Below the pieces are notes generated by a model. It was given only the letters and a program-made list of their open reading frames with translations. It searched no databases and was not told where the DNA came from. From positions 1 to 10,775 of the forward strand of contig JAKDMR010000046.1 in NCBI GenBank assembly GCA_030452275.1: DNA of 10,775 bases, written 5' to 3'. The position numbers and the translations under genes are program-made. This document shows positions 1 through 7,181 of the stretch, piece by piece (the stretch's first letter is position 1; every line of letters starts with the position of its first letter). The DNA comes from Candidatus Nitrosocosmicus sp. (GTDB taxonomy: Archaea > Thermoproteota > Nitrososphaeria > Nitrososphaerales > Nitrososphaeraceae).

Positions 1-496
1 GCAGTCGTACCAAAGGATGGCTATTTGGATACAAACTGCACATGATATGTAGTACTGAACCTTATTCTAAAATAATACCCCTATCAGCCTACGTTACAAC
101 AGCCAATGTATCAAACAAACCTGCTTATACAGATGTAGTATCAAGCCTATTACCCGAAACATTAAAAGGAATGTACTATATGGTTGCAGACCCTGGATTC
201 AACGGTAAGAAGTTATGTGATTTGAGCCTCAAAAGGGGATTTCAGTTTATTTGCATTATAGGCAGGTTTAAGCATATTCCTGAAAAAAGGTTGAAACTGG
301 TCGATTTTTATGTGTCGGCCTAGGACAGGTCATATTTTGAAGTAGATGTATACCCATAGAACCTCTGATTAAATTCATAAAATCGGTCGGTAGAATAGAT
401 CCAGTAGCCTTAAAAGGATTGGACCAGGTACGTGGTATCATATTACTATCAGTATTATCGTATCAAATACTTGTTTGTTATAATTGCAAGATGTGA
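1..496 (+). pseudogene. DDE transposase (IS4/IS5-type), 3' fragment, broken
   Basis: This is the C-terminal part of a cut-and-paste transposase; the reading frame is open through the left edge (frame starting at base 3, SRTKGWLFGYKLHM...). The segment VADPGFNGKKL carries the likely second catalytic Asp, and 'IEPLIKFIK' further on probably carries the catalytic Glu. The frame stops with TAG at 321-323, but the family-like C-terminus continues in another frame (GLGQVIF, then IEPLIKFIKSVGRIDP, then KGLDQVRGIILLSVLSYQIL) to a TGA at 494-496. One base added to the T5 run near 305-309 joins the two frames. A second lesion, TGA at 338-340, remains. The element was therefore inactive before or independently of the neighbouring IS. 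Its own right end cannot be recognised in the 54 bp before the next element. Family assignment is from motif recognition only. Confidence 0.75.
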
Positions 497-554
497 CATG
501 ATGATCATAAGAGAAATCAAATACATGATATACTGTTTAACATATGTAATCTTA

Positions 555-575
555 GAGCCTCCCTATCCCAAAATT
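555..575 (+). repeat. Left terminal inverted repeat of the IS427-like element
   Basis: Starts GAGCC directly after the TA at 553-554. It matches the reverse complement of the right end except for four extra bases (TCCC) after GAGCC, giving GAGCCTCCCTATCCC here versus GAGCCTATCCC at the other end. The match extends outward through CTTA because the flanks are themselves symmetric. Confidence 0.8.
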
Positions 576-1087
576 AACTTTCTATAGATGATCATGCAAC
601 AAGAGAACTGTACCAATCCAAGATAGTTATCGTCCTTCTTTTCGTATCTTGTGAATAGTTTCCTAAACCTGTTATGCCATGAGTTTGTTCTTTCTACAAC
701 CCATCTCTTGGGAGAGTATTTCTTTCGATCTGGTGTAGGTTTTGGTATCTGTTTATCATCTTCCTCCTCCTCTCCTCTTTTTTTCTTGATTGGTATGAGA
801 AGTACATAATCTCGTTTGATTAGTTTCTGTTCTTCTTCTGCAGATTTATATCCTTTATCCAAACAGAGGTGTTGTCTCCGTCTTCTCCTTCTTCCTTTTG
901 ATTTAGATCTGGATAATGATTTCGGTCTTTTGATAACTATTTTGTCTACTATCTCTGTTACCAGTTTTATGTCATGAGTGTTAGCAGGTGATAAAACAAC
1001 CGATAATGGAATACCTTTCTTCTCTGTCAAAATGTGTCTTTTTGTTTAGCCTAATTTGCTCCTATCAGTAGTAGGATTGTTTCCAGT
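563..1087 (-). pseudogene. IS427-like transposase, C-terminal catalytic part (OrfB), interrupted
   Basis: The frame downstream of OrfA reads GNNPTTDRSKLG, stop, TKRHILTEKKGIPLSVVLSPANTHD, the conserved 'NPTDR.K.G.KRH.L' block of IS5-group transposases. The stop is TAA at 1046-1048. The rest (155 residues from a TTG that is not a natural start) has the second Asp in CLDKGYKS and the Glu in WVVERTNSWHNRF, followed by the usual RKLFTRYE tail. An arginine-rich run (RRRRRR) and an acidic/basic patch (KKKRGEEEEDD) occupy the variable insertion before and after the second Asp. The in-frame TAA plus the one-base offset from OrfA make a functional fusion unlikely. The stop TAG overlaps the left terminal repeat. 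Confidence 0.75.
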
Positions 1088-1496
1088 CATCTTCTCCACC
1101 TAAAGGCGACTTTATTGATATAGAATCAAGAGCTTGCCATGTCCAGTTGATGATACCCACCTTTTCATCGTAGATTTCCAATAGCTTAACCCACGTCTTT
1201 TTGAATAAATCCAGTTTTTTCCACTCCTGAAATCTCCTATGACAGGTAGATAGATCCAGAACCGTATTCTTTGGGAAGCATTTTCCACCGGCATCCTGTT
1301 CAAGTACGTATAGGATTCCATCAAGGACCCGTCTGTATGGTACAACCGGTCGACCAACAGTTTTTGGTGGCTTTTCTCTGGGCAGTATCTTCTTAAACTC
1401 ATCCCATAATTTGTCTGGAACGGTTATAATAGTAGGATGAGAAGTATTACCTTGATCATTTCTTACTTTCTCTTCCTTCGTCTGGACACAGATCAC
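1065..1496 (-). CDS. IS427-like transposase, N-terminal part (OrfA)
   Basis: A 143-residue protein from a GTG start; an in-frame stop lies just upstream, so no longer form is possible. Residues about 25-100 (LWDEFKKILP, RRVLDGILYVLEQDAGGKCFP, TCHRRFQEWKKLDLFKKTW) form the small helical DNA-binding domain found in IS5-group OrfA proteins (DUF4096-like). WQALDSISIKSPLGGE near the C-terminus carries the first catalytic Asp of the DDE triad, about D124. The rest of the nuclease lies in orfB, one base out of frame. Alone this protein cannot catalyse transposition. IS427 elements often join the two frames by ribosomal frameshifting, but no obvious slippery run is visible at the join (around 1086-1095), so a one-base insertion is equally possible. 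Confidence 0.75.
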   Translation of the reverse strand: MICVQTKEEKVRNDQGNTSHPTIITVPDKLWDEFKKILPREKPPKTVGRPVVPYRRVLDGILYVLEQDAGGKCFPKNTVLDLSTCHRRFQEWKKLDLFKKTWVKLLEIYDEKVGIINWTWQALDSISIKSPLGGEDDWKQSYY

Positions 1497-1533
1497 GGTT
1501 TACCAAGACAAAGAAGGAGCTATAATCCTATCG

Positions 1534-1550
1534 AATTTTGGGATAGGCTC
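1534..1550 (-). repeat. Right terminal inverted repeat of the IS427-like element
   Basis: AATTTTGGGATAGGCTC ends at the element boundary and is followed by TA (1551-1552), the second copy of the target duplication. This end lacks the four-base insertion seen in the left repeat and is probably the ancestral form. Confidence 0.8.
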
Positions 1551-1573
1551 TAAGTAAATAGTCTATTTTGTCT

Positions 1574-3091
1574 TTATCTGCTCTTTAACCAGTCGCCAAC
1601 TTTGGGCCATAACTGTTCATGTGCTCTAGAACTTATACAAGCTCCCACATGACCGGAATTGAACTCTATAGTCGATTTGTCTAAACTCCCTATCACGTTA
1701 TTTATCGCTTTACTTGATTCAGGATCAACCAAATCATCCCTTTTTGCTATTACATTTAAGAAGGGTTGTCTAATTTTGCTTAAATCAATTTTATCATTTT
1801 CCCCTATTATCATTTCATTTTTTATAAACAGATTTTTCTTGTAACAGTCATCTACAAATTGTCGGTATATTTCACCTATTATAGGAGGACTATCATACAG
1901 CCAAGTCTCTGTAGCAAAGAATTGTATTATAGAATCGATGTCTTTGGGTTTTCCTCCCTCAAAGAAAAAATGAGGATATTTGTGCAGAAAGTCTATTGGA
2001 CTTCTAAGTAAAAACGAGCTGTTAATAAATGCATCAGGAGTATTGCCAAAAGTATCTACAATAGAATCTGCATTTATGCTTTTTGTCCACACACTTAAAA
2101 GATTATTGTCAATGCTAAAATCCCCTGGTGTTGCAAATGTTACTATGTTCTTTATTTTTTCAGGATAAAGTGCCGCAAACATAAGAGCCAAGTCACCACC
2201 CCAACAATAACCTAATAATGACACCTTTTCGGAATTAGAATGTTCTATGACATGATTAACTGCGTTAGTAAGATAATTGTTCACATAATGACCCACCGTT
2301 AACTTCTTATCATATGCACTTGGAGTTCCCCAATCTGTTGTATATACATCAAAGCCCTGTTTTTGAAAATTTCTAACAATACTGGAATCGGGAAGGAGGT
2401 CGAGTATGTAGTTTCTGTTAATAAAGGCATAGATAATCAGTAATGGTGTAGAAACAGGTGTAGTACCATTAGATGTTAGTTTCGTACCTGATATTCCCTT
2501 TTTATCAGCATTTTCTTCATCTCGTATTTGTTCGTCATTAAATTCATGAGGCAAATCATAATGAAACAGTGAATATTTGTTTTCAGAATGGATTTTGTGA
2601 GACGGTGTTCTATACATTACGTCTCTTATAGGCTCAATAAATATGGTATTCCAAAACGCATTTGCATTGGATATATGTTGATACATCAGTCCAGCGCCTG
2701 TAATTTTTGTAATATTGCAATAGCTTTCAATAAATTCCGAAAGAGAAGTTACAAAGCTTTTTTCTCTGAAGTTTGTATCAAATTTATCGCGTATTTTAGA
2801 AAGTATTATTTTTTCAGCTTTCTTATAGAACTCTTGTTGTTCGTCATAGTTAAAAAACAGCAAGTCCTTGCCACCTCTAACTTCCTTTTTTATTTCTTTT
2901 AGTTCCATTCTAGCGTCTGTAAATGGTACAGAAAGAGCATCGATAAATGCACTGTTTAGTCTAGAATAGAATTCGATTGAAGAAGCAAAGGCATCGATAT
3001 AAGTTTCCATTAATGGATGTGTATCATAATTATCATTGGTAAGGGCATTTGTATTATTATTAAGTCTATTTAAATTAGCATTAGTATTCAT
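1574..3091 (-). CDS. phaC: Poly(3-hydroxyalkanoate) synthase, PhaC subunit
   Basis: This 505-residue alpha/beta hydrolase polymerises (R)-3-hydroxyacyl-CoA into polyhydroxyalkanoate storage granules. The lipase-like box GYCWGG places the nucleophile at C296. AKRDDLVDP gives the catalytic Asp at about D452, and NSGHVGACIS gives H481, so the triad is intact. The fold begins near residue 215 (TPLLIIYAFINRNYILDLLPDSS) and includes the typical 'VYTTDWGTPS' strand. At 505 residues it is longer than classical class III PhaC (about 355) and shorter than class I (about 590). The excess is an Asn-rich start (residues 1-25) and a helical region (about 28-150). No phaE-like gene is adjacent. A TATA box 25 bp upstream supports this ATG and a leaderless mRNA. 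An IS element sits just past the stop. Assignment to PhaC is firm; the class is less certain. Confidence 0.92.
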   Translation of the reverse strand: MNTNANLNRLNNNTNALTNDNYDTHPLMETYIDAFASSIEFYSRLNSAFIDALSVPFTDARMELKEIKKEVRGGKDLLFFNYDEQQEFYKKAEKIILSKIRDKFDTNFREKSFVTSLSEFIESYCNITKITGAGLMYQHISNANAFWNTIFIEPIRDVMYRTPSHKIHSENKYSLFHYDLPHEFNDEQIRDEENADKKGISGTKLTSNGTTPVSTPLLIIYAFINRNYILDLLPDSSIVRNFQKQGFDVYTTDWGTPSAYDKKLTVGHYVNNYLTNAVNHVIEHSNSEKVSLLGYCWGGDLALMFAALYPEKIKNIVTFATPGDFSIDNNLLSVWTKSINADSIVDTFGNTPDAFINSSFLLRSPIDFLHKYPHFFFEGGKPKDIDSIIQFFATETWLYDSPPIIGEIYRQFVDDCYKKNLFIKNEMIIGENDKIDLSKIRQPFLNVIAKRDDLVDPESSKAINNVIGSLDKSTIEFNSGHVGACISSRAHEQLWPKVGDWLKSR

Positions 3092-3109
3092 AGTTCTTCT
3101 TTTAATTCA

Positions 3110-3120
3110 GAGTATATAAG
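3110..3120 (-). promoter_or_regulatory. TATA box of phaC
   Basis: Reading on the minus strand, CTTATATACT is centred about 25 bp before the phaC ATG. Archaeal TATA boxes lie about 26-27 bp before the transcription start, so the mRNA probably begins at or next to the start codon. No Shine-Dalgarno sequence is seen. Confidence 0.6.
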
Positions 3121-3522
3121 AAACCCTATAGGATAAGGTCCCAAGTCCATTTTTAACTTAAGCGTTTATTCCACCATTGTTATACATATTTACAAACAGG
3201 TCTAGTCTAATTCTATGCTCGATTTAGTATAACGTTTTCCTTACATCTCTTGCTTAATCATAATAGCCTAGTATCTACTAACGAATTGAATCTATGTATA
3301 AAGGAAGGATTAGTTAAAAAATAATATCAATCAAAAAAATATATACCTAAATTTGTCCTTTTTCACCATTAAGGTTCCATTTGACTAGATATATGATTGC
3401 AGAAGAATCCACAAGAAATGTGACTTGCTTCAAATTAGTGCGAAGGAAAAGGTATAGTAGACCATATTATTAGAAATTGAATCCCTCAACCATTTACGTC
3501 TAATTGTATATTAATAACGTTA

Positions 3523-3576
3523 CTATAAATAGGTAGGTGATTCGGTGGTATATGAAACAAATTTAACTTGTTTCAT
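3523..3576 (-). pseudogene. Possible remnant of a small gene related to 4991-5191
   Basis: A 17-codon frame reads MKQVKFVSYTTESPTYL then stops. Its start resembles that of the small protein encoded at 4991-5191 (LVKFVSQTPE versus QVKFVSYTTE), and the DNA matches at 23 of 27 positions (3541-3567 versus 5153-5179). The likeness fades after about 13 codons. It may be a decayed copy, or a chance match in AT-rich DNA. Confidence 0.3.
3552..3576. repeat. Perfect 9-bp inverted repeat (hairpin)
   Basis: ATGAAACAA, a 7-base spacer, then TTGTTTCAT: a perfect dyad in otherwise featureless intergenic DNA. No oligo-T run follows directly on either strand, so a terminator role is not obvious. It could be an operator or a by-product of the gene remnant it overlaps. 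Confidence 0.45.
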
Positions 3577-3759
3577 TTACCCAAATGATGATTAGATGAA
3601 TTTGGCAAAATATTATACATCTAAACTGATATCCTTTGCTTTCTAAGTATCAAAATAGCTTCCAATAGGGAAACGATAACAAGCGAATATGAGCACAAAT
3701 AACATAAAATATACAATTGAAGTTGAACGATCAATATCACTACTTTTGATATAAATCAT

Positions 3760-4119
3760 TTATTTTTTTGACCTTACTTCCCTTAGGACAGTTTCGTAAT
3801 CTAAGTGGGCATTTTTTCTCATATAAGGAATTAATTTGTAATGGATTGAATAATATTTTTTGTCTTGAGTAAGAATTCCTTTAAGCAATAATGATACTAG
3901 CCCCCCAGACATTTTTGAAATTGGAATATTCTTTTCTATTGAAACCTTATTTCTCATTTTATGATATTCCACTGGTGTAAAATAATTCTTGTCAAGTTCT
4001 AAAACTAGGGGCCAAATAATATATTCCCACATTAATCGACGATTTTCAGTGGAAGTCGCATATTTTCCCTTTCTAATTGATTGGGTAATGATCTCATACT
4101 TTTGCTTTTCTATCGTCAT
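3760..4119 (-). CDS. Hypothetical protein, possible winged-helix fold
   Basis: A 119-residue soluble, basic protein that I do not recognise. Residues about 1-45 are predicted helical (IITQSIRKGK, RRLMWEYIIWPLVLELDKNYFT). Residues about 47-100 (PVEYHKMRNKVSIEKNIPISKMSGGLVSLLLKGIL... then KKYYSIHYKLIPYMRK) read like a small winged helix: helix, turn, a 'GGLVSLLLKGIL' recognition-like helix, then a short wing. No cysteines or metal motifs and no membrane segment. It has no close neighbours to form an operon with. A DNA-binding role is inference from pattern only. The frame is clean from ATG to stop, which supports a real gene in a region where many others are broken. Confidence 0.6.
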   Translation of the reverse strand: MTIEKQKYEIITQSIRKGKYATSTENRRLMWEYIIWPLVLELDKNYFTPVEYHKMRNKVSIEKNIPISKMSGGLVSLLLKGILTQDKKYYSIHYKLIPYMRKNAHLDYETVLREVRSKK

Positions 4120-4130
4120 TTTCTCACTTT

Positions 4131-4143
4131 AGCATATAAATGT
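4131..4143 (-). promoter_or_regulatory. Candidate TATA box for the gene at 3760-4119
   Basis: CATTTATATGC on the minus strand lies about 20 bp before the ATG, slightly close for a leaderless start. A second candidate (GTTATATAAC, 4180-4189) would give a leader of about 40 nt. A weak GTGAG sits just before the ATG. I cannot choose between them. Confidence 0.35.
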
Positions 4144-4189
4144 CATGATGAGCTCTCATGTAACTCATAATGCAACAAGTTATATAACA

Positions 4190-4589
4190 TCATCTATTTG
4201 GTATCTTGTTGATTCTAATAGGTACTTCTTATTCAATTGACTAGGTATTTAGAAATATGTCCAAAAAGTGATAGGACTTCCATTTCTATTATCCTGAATA
4301 ATATTGTGTATTATCATTTAAAACTAGTTGAAACCTCTATATTTCGATTTGTAGTAACGATTAGAGTAACTCATCAGCGATATGCATCATGACATACTTA
4401 ATAGATACGAAATGTATATATATGATATGACAGGCGAAAAAAATTCTCATCCTATAATGATGTCTTTACATTCTCTTCATAAGGCTATTGCAGCCAAGAA
4501 AAATGAAAAATAAAAAAGTGGCTATTTTAATAAGTAATAGAATTTCTGATGTCTTGATTCAAATTAATAAGGTAATTGATAACTAAATA
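4190..4589. other. Intergenic region, only tiny unsupported frames
   Basis: About 400 bp between divergent genes. A strong TATA-like stretch (TGTATATATA, 4414-4423) points rightward. Two overlapping short plus-strand frames follow: 4427-4513 (28 codons, MTGEKNSHPIMM...) and 4503-4586 (27 codons, MKNKKVAILISNRISDVLIQ...), the latter ending two codons before the PRC-like pseudogene and in the same frame. Neither has family support. Confidence 0.4.
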
Positions 4590-4946
4590 ATGCAAATAAC
4601 CGGTAATGACGAATTAAGAAGATACTTGTTAGATAGAAATGATATTTTAGTGTCTACAAATTTAAGTAATGAATAGGAACTATTTAACAATGAAACAAGC
4701 GAATCTGCTATAGATAGGTTTCCTAGTTCTCTTTTTAACAAGAAAGTAAGTTTATTGAATGAAGACTTTGTGGGCTTTATGATGGGCAAAACAGATACCG
4801 AGATAACGATATTTGGGGATTATGATCAAAGATTTGACGTTCCGATATCTAAAGTCAGGGAAGTTAACAATAATCTAGTCCTTGATATGGAATGGACCGA
4901 GTTTAAATCATATTGTTCAGATGCATCTTCCTTCAAGTCACTGTAA
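4590..4946 (+). pseudogene. PRC-barrel-like small protein, interrupted by in-frame TAG
   Basis: From the ATG at 4590 the frame reads MQITGNDELRRYLLDRNDIL, then meets TAG at 4674-4676 and continues without a shift as ELFNNETSES...FNKKVSLLNEDFVGFMMGKTDTEITIFGDYDQRFDVPISKVREVNNNLVLDMEW to TAA at 944-946 of the same kilobase. The 'VGFMMG.....I.IFGDYDQRFDVPISKV' pattern is what I associate with the short PRC-barrel/DUF2171-like proteins that are abundant in Nitrososphaerales; their role is unknown. The full product would be 118 residues. The post-stop part alone could only start at a TTG (4755) and would lack the N-terminal third. A nonsense mutation is the simplest reading; the exactly preserved frame also allows a sequencing error or readthrough. 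Confidence 0.6.
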
Positions 4947-4990
4947 TTGAAGTAAAAAGGTTCATCCAATCCGAATTGATATGAAAACTA

Positions 4991-5191
4991 TTACCGATGT
5001 TGTATCGCGCTCTGTTGAAATATCAAGGCTCCCAATGTTTTTCGGACACATTTACGATAATCTTTATCTGTGAACAGACTTGGAAATGAATAACTAATAC
5101 ATAGTCCTAATACAACATATTCGGCGGAATTAAGTTCCGTATGGTACAAGAGTTCGGGGGTTTGTGAAACAAATTTTACCAATTCTATCAC
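4991..5191 (-). CDS. Small hypothetical protein (66 residues)
   Basis: Unrecognised. It starts at GTG (a stop codon lies two codons upstream, so no earlier start exists) and reads MIELVKFVSQTPELLYHTELNSAEYVVLGLCISYSF... ending in FQQSAIQHR. The composition is protein-like, with a strand-like start and a mildly hydrophobic middle (EYVVLGLCISYSF) too short and polar for a clear membrane helix. It has two cysteines in different contexts and no metal motif. A partial copy of its 5' end may exist at 3523-3576. It could also be a fragment of a longer gene, because its start is weak and no good promoter is visible. Confidence 0.4.
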   Translation of the reverse strand: MIELVKFVSQTPELLYHTELNSAEYVVLGLCISYSFPSLFTDKDYRKCVRKTLGALIFQQSAIQHR

Positions 5192-5342
5192 CCATTATTA
5201 TTAAAATGGAGTTCTGATTCAGATGAAATCACAAGGTCAACTATACTGGTTATCGTTTCTTATGGGTTCGTCTTTCTTTTCTCAAAAGTTTTATTTAGTG
5301 TTATTTACCTTGTTACCAACCAATTACTAAGCAATTTCATTG

Positions 5343-5824
5343 TTATGGTTTTGGCATTGCATTTAACCATGTAGAAAAGTATCTAGGAATTATCTCGATA
5401 ATTATATTATTACCAGATTCTATCTGATATAACATGAAATTAGCAGCTGGATTGTTTTGGTCCCCTAAAATTCTAAGTATGAATTTTTTATTATATCTTT
5501 ATTGTAGGCCATATCTCTATGTATAACAGCCTTTCCTTTGCCCTTGACCCCTTTGTAAGGCGGTGTAGAATCATCAATAGTAAATCCGACTATGTTGTTA
5601 TTGGTCAAGCTTTGGACTTTCTTTGAAGCACCAGAAATGGTAATATATATTCTATTTTTAGTTTCATCAAAATAATATCCAGTAGGAGTTACAAGTGGTT
5701 CTCCTTTCCCATCTATGAAAGCCATTCTTATATGTAAATCCTTACCTGTTCCTGTCAAAAAATCCTTTATTTCACCTTCTGACATTGGTTTGCTTATTCC
5801 AGGAAGGGCACTAATTATTTTCAT
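5343..5824 (-). pseudogene. PPOX-like flavin/F420-binding protein, single frameshift
   Basis: The start at ATG 5824 (MKIISALPGISKPMSEGEIKDFL) is supported by a TATA box 26 bp upstream; a 17-codon longer frame from 5875 would cross that box. The protein follows the split-barrel fold of the pyridoxamine-phosphate-oxidase-like superfamily: IRMAFIDGKGEPLVTPTGYYFD, RIYITISGASKKVQSL, VGFTIDDSTPPYKGVKGKGKAVI. Such proteins bind FMN or F420 and act in redox reactions; the substrate is unknown. The frame ends early at 5465 (NSYLEF), but the next frame continues with RILGDQNNPAANFMLYQ and the family-type tail EIIPRYFSTW to TAA at 5343-5345. Adding one A to the A6 run near 5472-5477 (minus strand) gives a normal 160-residue protein. 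Either a recent pseudogene or a sequence error. Confidence 0.7.
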
Positions 5825-5845
5825 GAATACGTATAATGAATATGA

Positions 5846-5854
5846 AATATAAAG
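5846..5854 (-). promoter_or_regulatory. TATA box of the PPOX-like gene
   Basis: CTTTATATT on the minus strand, centred 26 bp before the ATG at 5824. It supports that start and a leaderless transcript. Confidence 0.55.
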
Positions 5855-6092
5855 ATCGAGACTTCTAGAAATCATTTCATATTAAATTTTTAACGGGTCA
5901 AAGAATATTAATAAATATCACTAATATCTGAAAAATAAATATTCCAATGTAAGGTTATTTTACAGAATTTGATAAAACTTAGGTATATGAAAATAAATGT
6001 AGTCGCATTTTGTATTTTACATAGTTTTTTCATGTCATAACTATCTGAGCCCATGAATAAAGAAACCAAGAATCAAAACTATCTGTCAAGCA

Positions 6093-6100
6093 TTTATAAT
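6093..6100 (+). promoter_or_regulatory. TATA box of the NADPH oxidoreductase gene
   Basis: TTTATAAT centred about 23 bp before the ATG at 6120, preceded by A-rich sequence. This suits a transcript starting at or just past the start codon. No Shine-Dalgarno sequence is seen. Confidence 0.5.
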
Positions 6101-6119
6101 TTGTTTAATATAACAAAAC

Positions 6120-7055
6120 ATGAAATCCGTTCAAATAAATAAATATGGAGCAAGTGACGTGACCAACATAAACGATAACGTCCCGATACCAAAAGTTTCT
6201 GCAGGCAAGGTTCTTGTTGAGGTAAATGCGGTTGGAGTTAATCCTGTTGACTGGAAAATCCGTGAAGGATTCTTTCAACAAATGGTGCCACTCAAATTCC
6301 CAGCGACTTTGGGTACGGATTTCTCAGGTATTATTAAAGAGTTAGGCGAAGGTTCAGCGGATTTAAACATAGGCGATGAAGTCTACGGACAAGGATCTCC
6401 TTTGTCTGGGGGTTCAGGAACTTTTGCTGAATTTGTTTTGACAAATATTAACGGTATAGCTCACAAACCAAAGACTCTGAATCACGTAGAAGCCAGCGGG
6501 TTGCCCCTTGTTGGTGTCAGTGCGTGGCAGGCGCTTGTAGAAAATATTGGATTATCCAAAAATCAAAAAATCCTAATCCATGGAGGAGCAGGAGGTATTG
6601 GTTCAATAGCAATTCAACTTGCAAAGCATCTGGGAGGGTATGTTGCGACAACGGTAAAACCAGATGATAAAGAGTTCGTTCAACAACTGGGAGCAGATGA
6701 TATAGTTGATTACACAACGCAAAGCTTCGACGATACGCTAGAAGACTATGATGCAGCACTTGATACTGTGGGTGGCGAGACCTATAGAAAATCCTTTAAA
6801 GTATTGAAAAATAACGGAACTATCGTCTCCATGTTAGAACAACCAGATTCAAATTTGATGAAGCAATATGACGTCAAAGCAATATTTCAATTTACTGAGA
6901 CAACCACTGAACGATTGACTAAATTAGCTCAATGGATAGATCAAAATAATATCAAAGTAAACGTCGAAAAGACATTTCCATTAGATGAAACCGCAAAGGC
7001 ACTAGATTACCAAAGAGACGTAAATCCAAGGGGCAAAATAGTTGTAACTGTATGA
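6120..7055 (+). CDS. NADP-dependent medium-chain oxidoreductase (quinone oxidoreductase-like)
   Basis: An intact 311-residue zinc-independent member of the MDR superfamily. The N-terminal GroES-like domain has VLVEVNAVGVNPVDWKIREG (about 31-50) and FPATLGTDFSGII (60-72). The Rossmann part has the NADPH-binding loop ILIHGGAGGIGSIAIQLAKHLG (about 151-172), and GADDIVDYT and DTVGGE follow as expected. The cysteines and histidines of zinc MDR enzymes are absent. Such enzymes reduce quinones or activated C=C bonds with NADPH; the true substrate cannot be told from sequence. The length is typical for the family. It is alone on its strand, with a broken VOC gene about 130 bp downstream. It stands out as the longest intact plus-strand gene in the window. 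Confidence 0.88.
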   Translation: MKSVQINKYGASDVTNINDNVPIPKVSAGKVLVEVNAVGVNPVDWKIREGFFQQMVPLKFPATLGTDFSGIIKELGEGSADLNIGDEVYGQGSPLSGGSGTFAEFVLTNINGIAHKPKTLNHVEASGLPLVGVSAWQALVENIGLSKNQKILIHGGAGGIGSIAIQLAKHLGGYVATTVKPDDKEFVQQLGADDIVDYTTQSFDDTLEDYDAALDTVGGETYRKSFKVLKNNGTIVSMLEQPDSNLMKQYDVKAIFQFTETTTERLTKLAQWIDQNNIKVNVEKTFPLDETAKALDYQRDVNPRGKIVVTV

Positions 7056-7135
7056 GAGTGTACGACTAAAACAAGAGTGAAAACAATGGATGAAAATCTG
7101 CCCTATAAGATTGAAAGTATATGAAATGGGAATTC

Positions 7136-7145
7136 TACTATAATT
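7136..7145 (+). promoter_or_regulatory. Candidate TATA box of the broken VOC gene
   Basis: TACTATAATT about 40 bp before the first recognisable VOC codons (7182). A transcription start near 7165-7170 would fit a short missing N-terminus. Weak support only. Confidence 0.3.
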
Positions 7146-7181
7146 AACACAGATAAGAGTACTTCTATTATTATTCGTCTG

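Larger units (their letters stand above)
555..1550 (-). mobile_element. IS5-family (IS427-like) insertion sequence, decayed
   Basis: A 996-bp element bounded by inverted repeats (GAGCCT...CTATCCCAAAATT at the left, the reverse complement at the right) and flanked on both sides by TA, a target duplication typical of the IS427 group. It contains a two-frame transposase on the minus strand; the orfB stop codon lies inside the left repeat, as usual for compact IS elements. It sits 23 bp past the stop of phaC and in the same orientation. A 4-bp difference between the two ends, a one-base shift between orfA and orfB, and a TAA at the start of orfB all suggest it can no longer transpose alone. Confidence 0.85.
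3121..3759. other. Intergenic region with no convincing gene
   Basis: About 640 bp of AT-rich sequence between two minus-strand genes. It contains a hairpin (3552-3576), a possible remnant of a small gene (3523-3576, minus strand), and a 26-codon plus-strand frame at 3393-3473 (begins MIAEESTRNV, ends RYSRPYY). That frame has a TATA-like AAATATATAC about 50 bp upstream but no other support. I see no tRNA, riboswitch or longer frame. Confidence 0.5.

Noticed and set aside
1112..1402. A 96-codon minus-strand frame overlapping OrfA
   Set aside because: It is an alternative frame of the transposase gene; OrfA shows the DUF4096-like domain and the catalytic Asp, this frame shows nothing.
1659..2902. 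Plus-strand frames of 60-100 codons opposite phaC (1659-1844, 1980-2168, 2588-2902)
   Set aside because: They are antisense to a gene with an intact catalytic triad, show no family features and have no promoters.
4144..4160. Small palindromic cluster (CATGATGAGCTCTCATG) as an operator
   Set aside because: The stem is only five bases and it does not sit at a defined distance from a start or TATA box.
4674..4676. TAG read as pyrrolysine
   Set aside because: Nothing in the window suggests pyrrolysine machinery, and Nitrososphaerales are not known to use it; a nonsense mutation or base error is simpler.
4583..4789. Minus-strand frame of 68 codons
   Set aside because: It is antisense to the PRC-barrel-like pseudogene and has a low-complexity Leu/Ser-rich sequence.
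6517..6759. Minus-strand frame of 80 codons inside the oxidoreductase gene
   Set aside because: It is antisense to the NADPH-binding domain of an intact gene.
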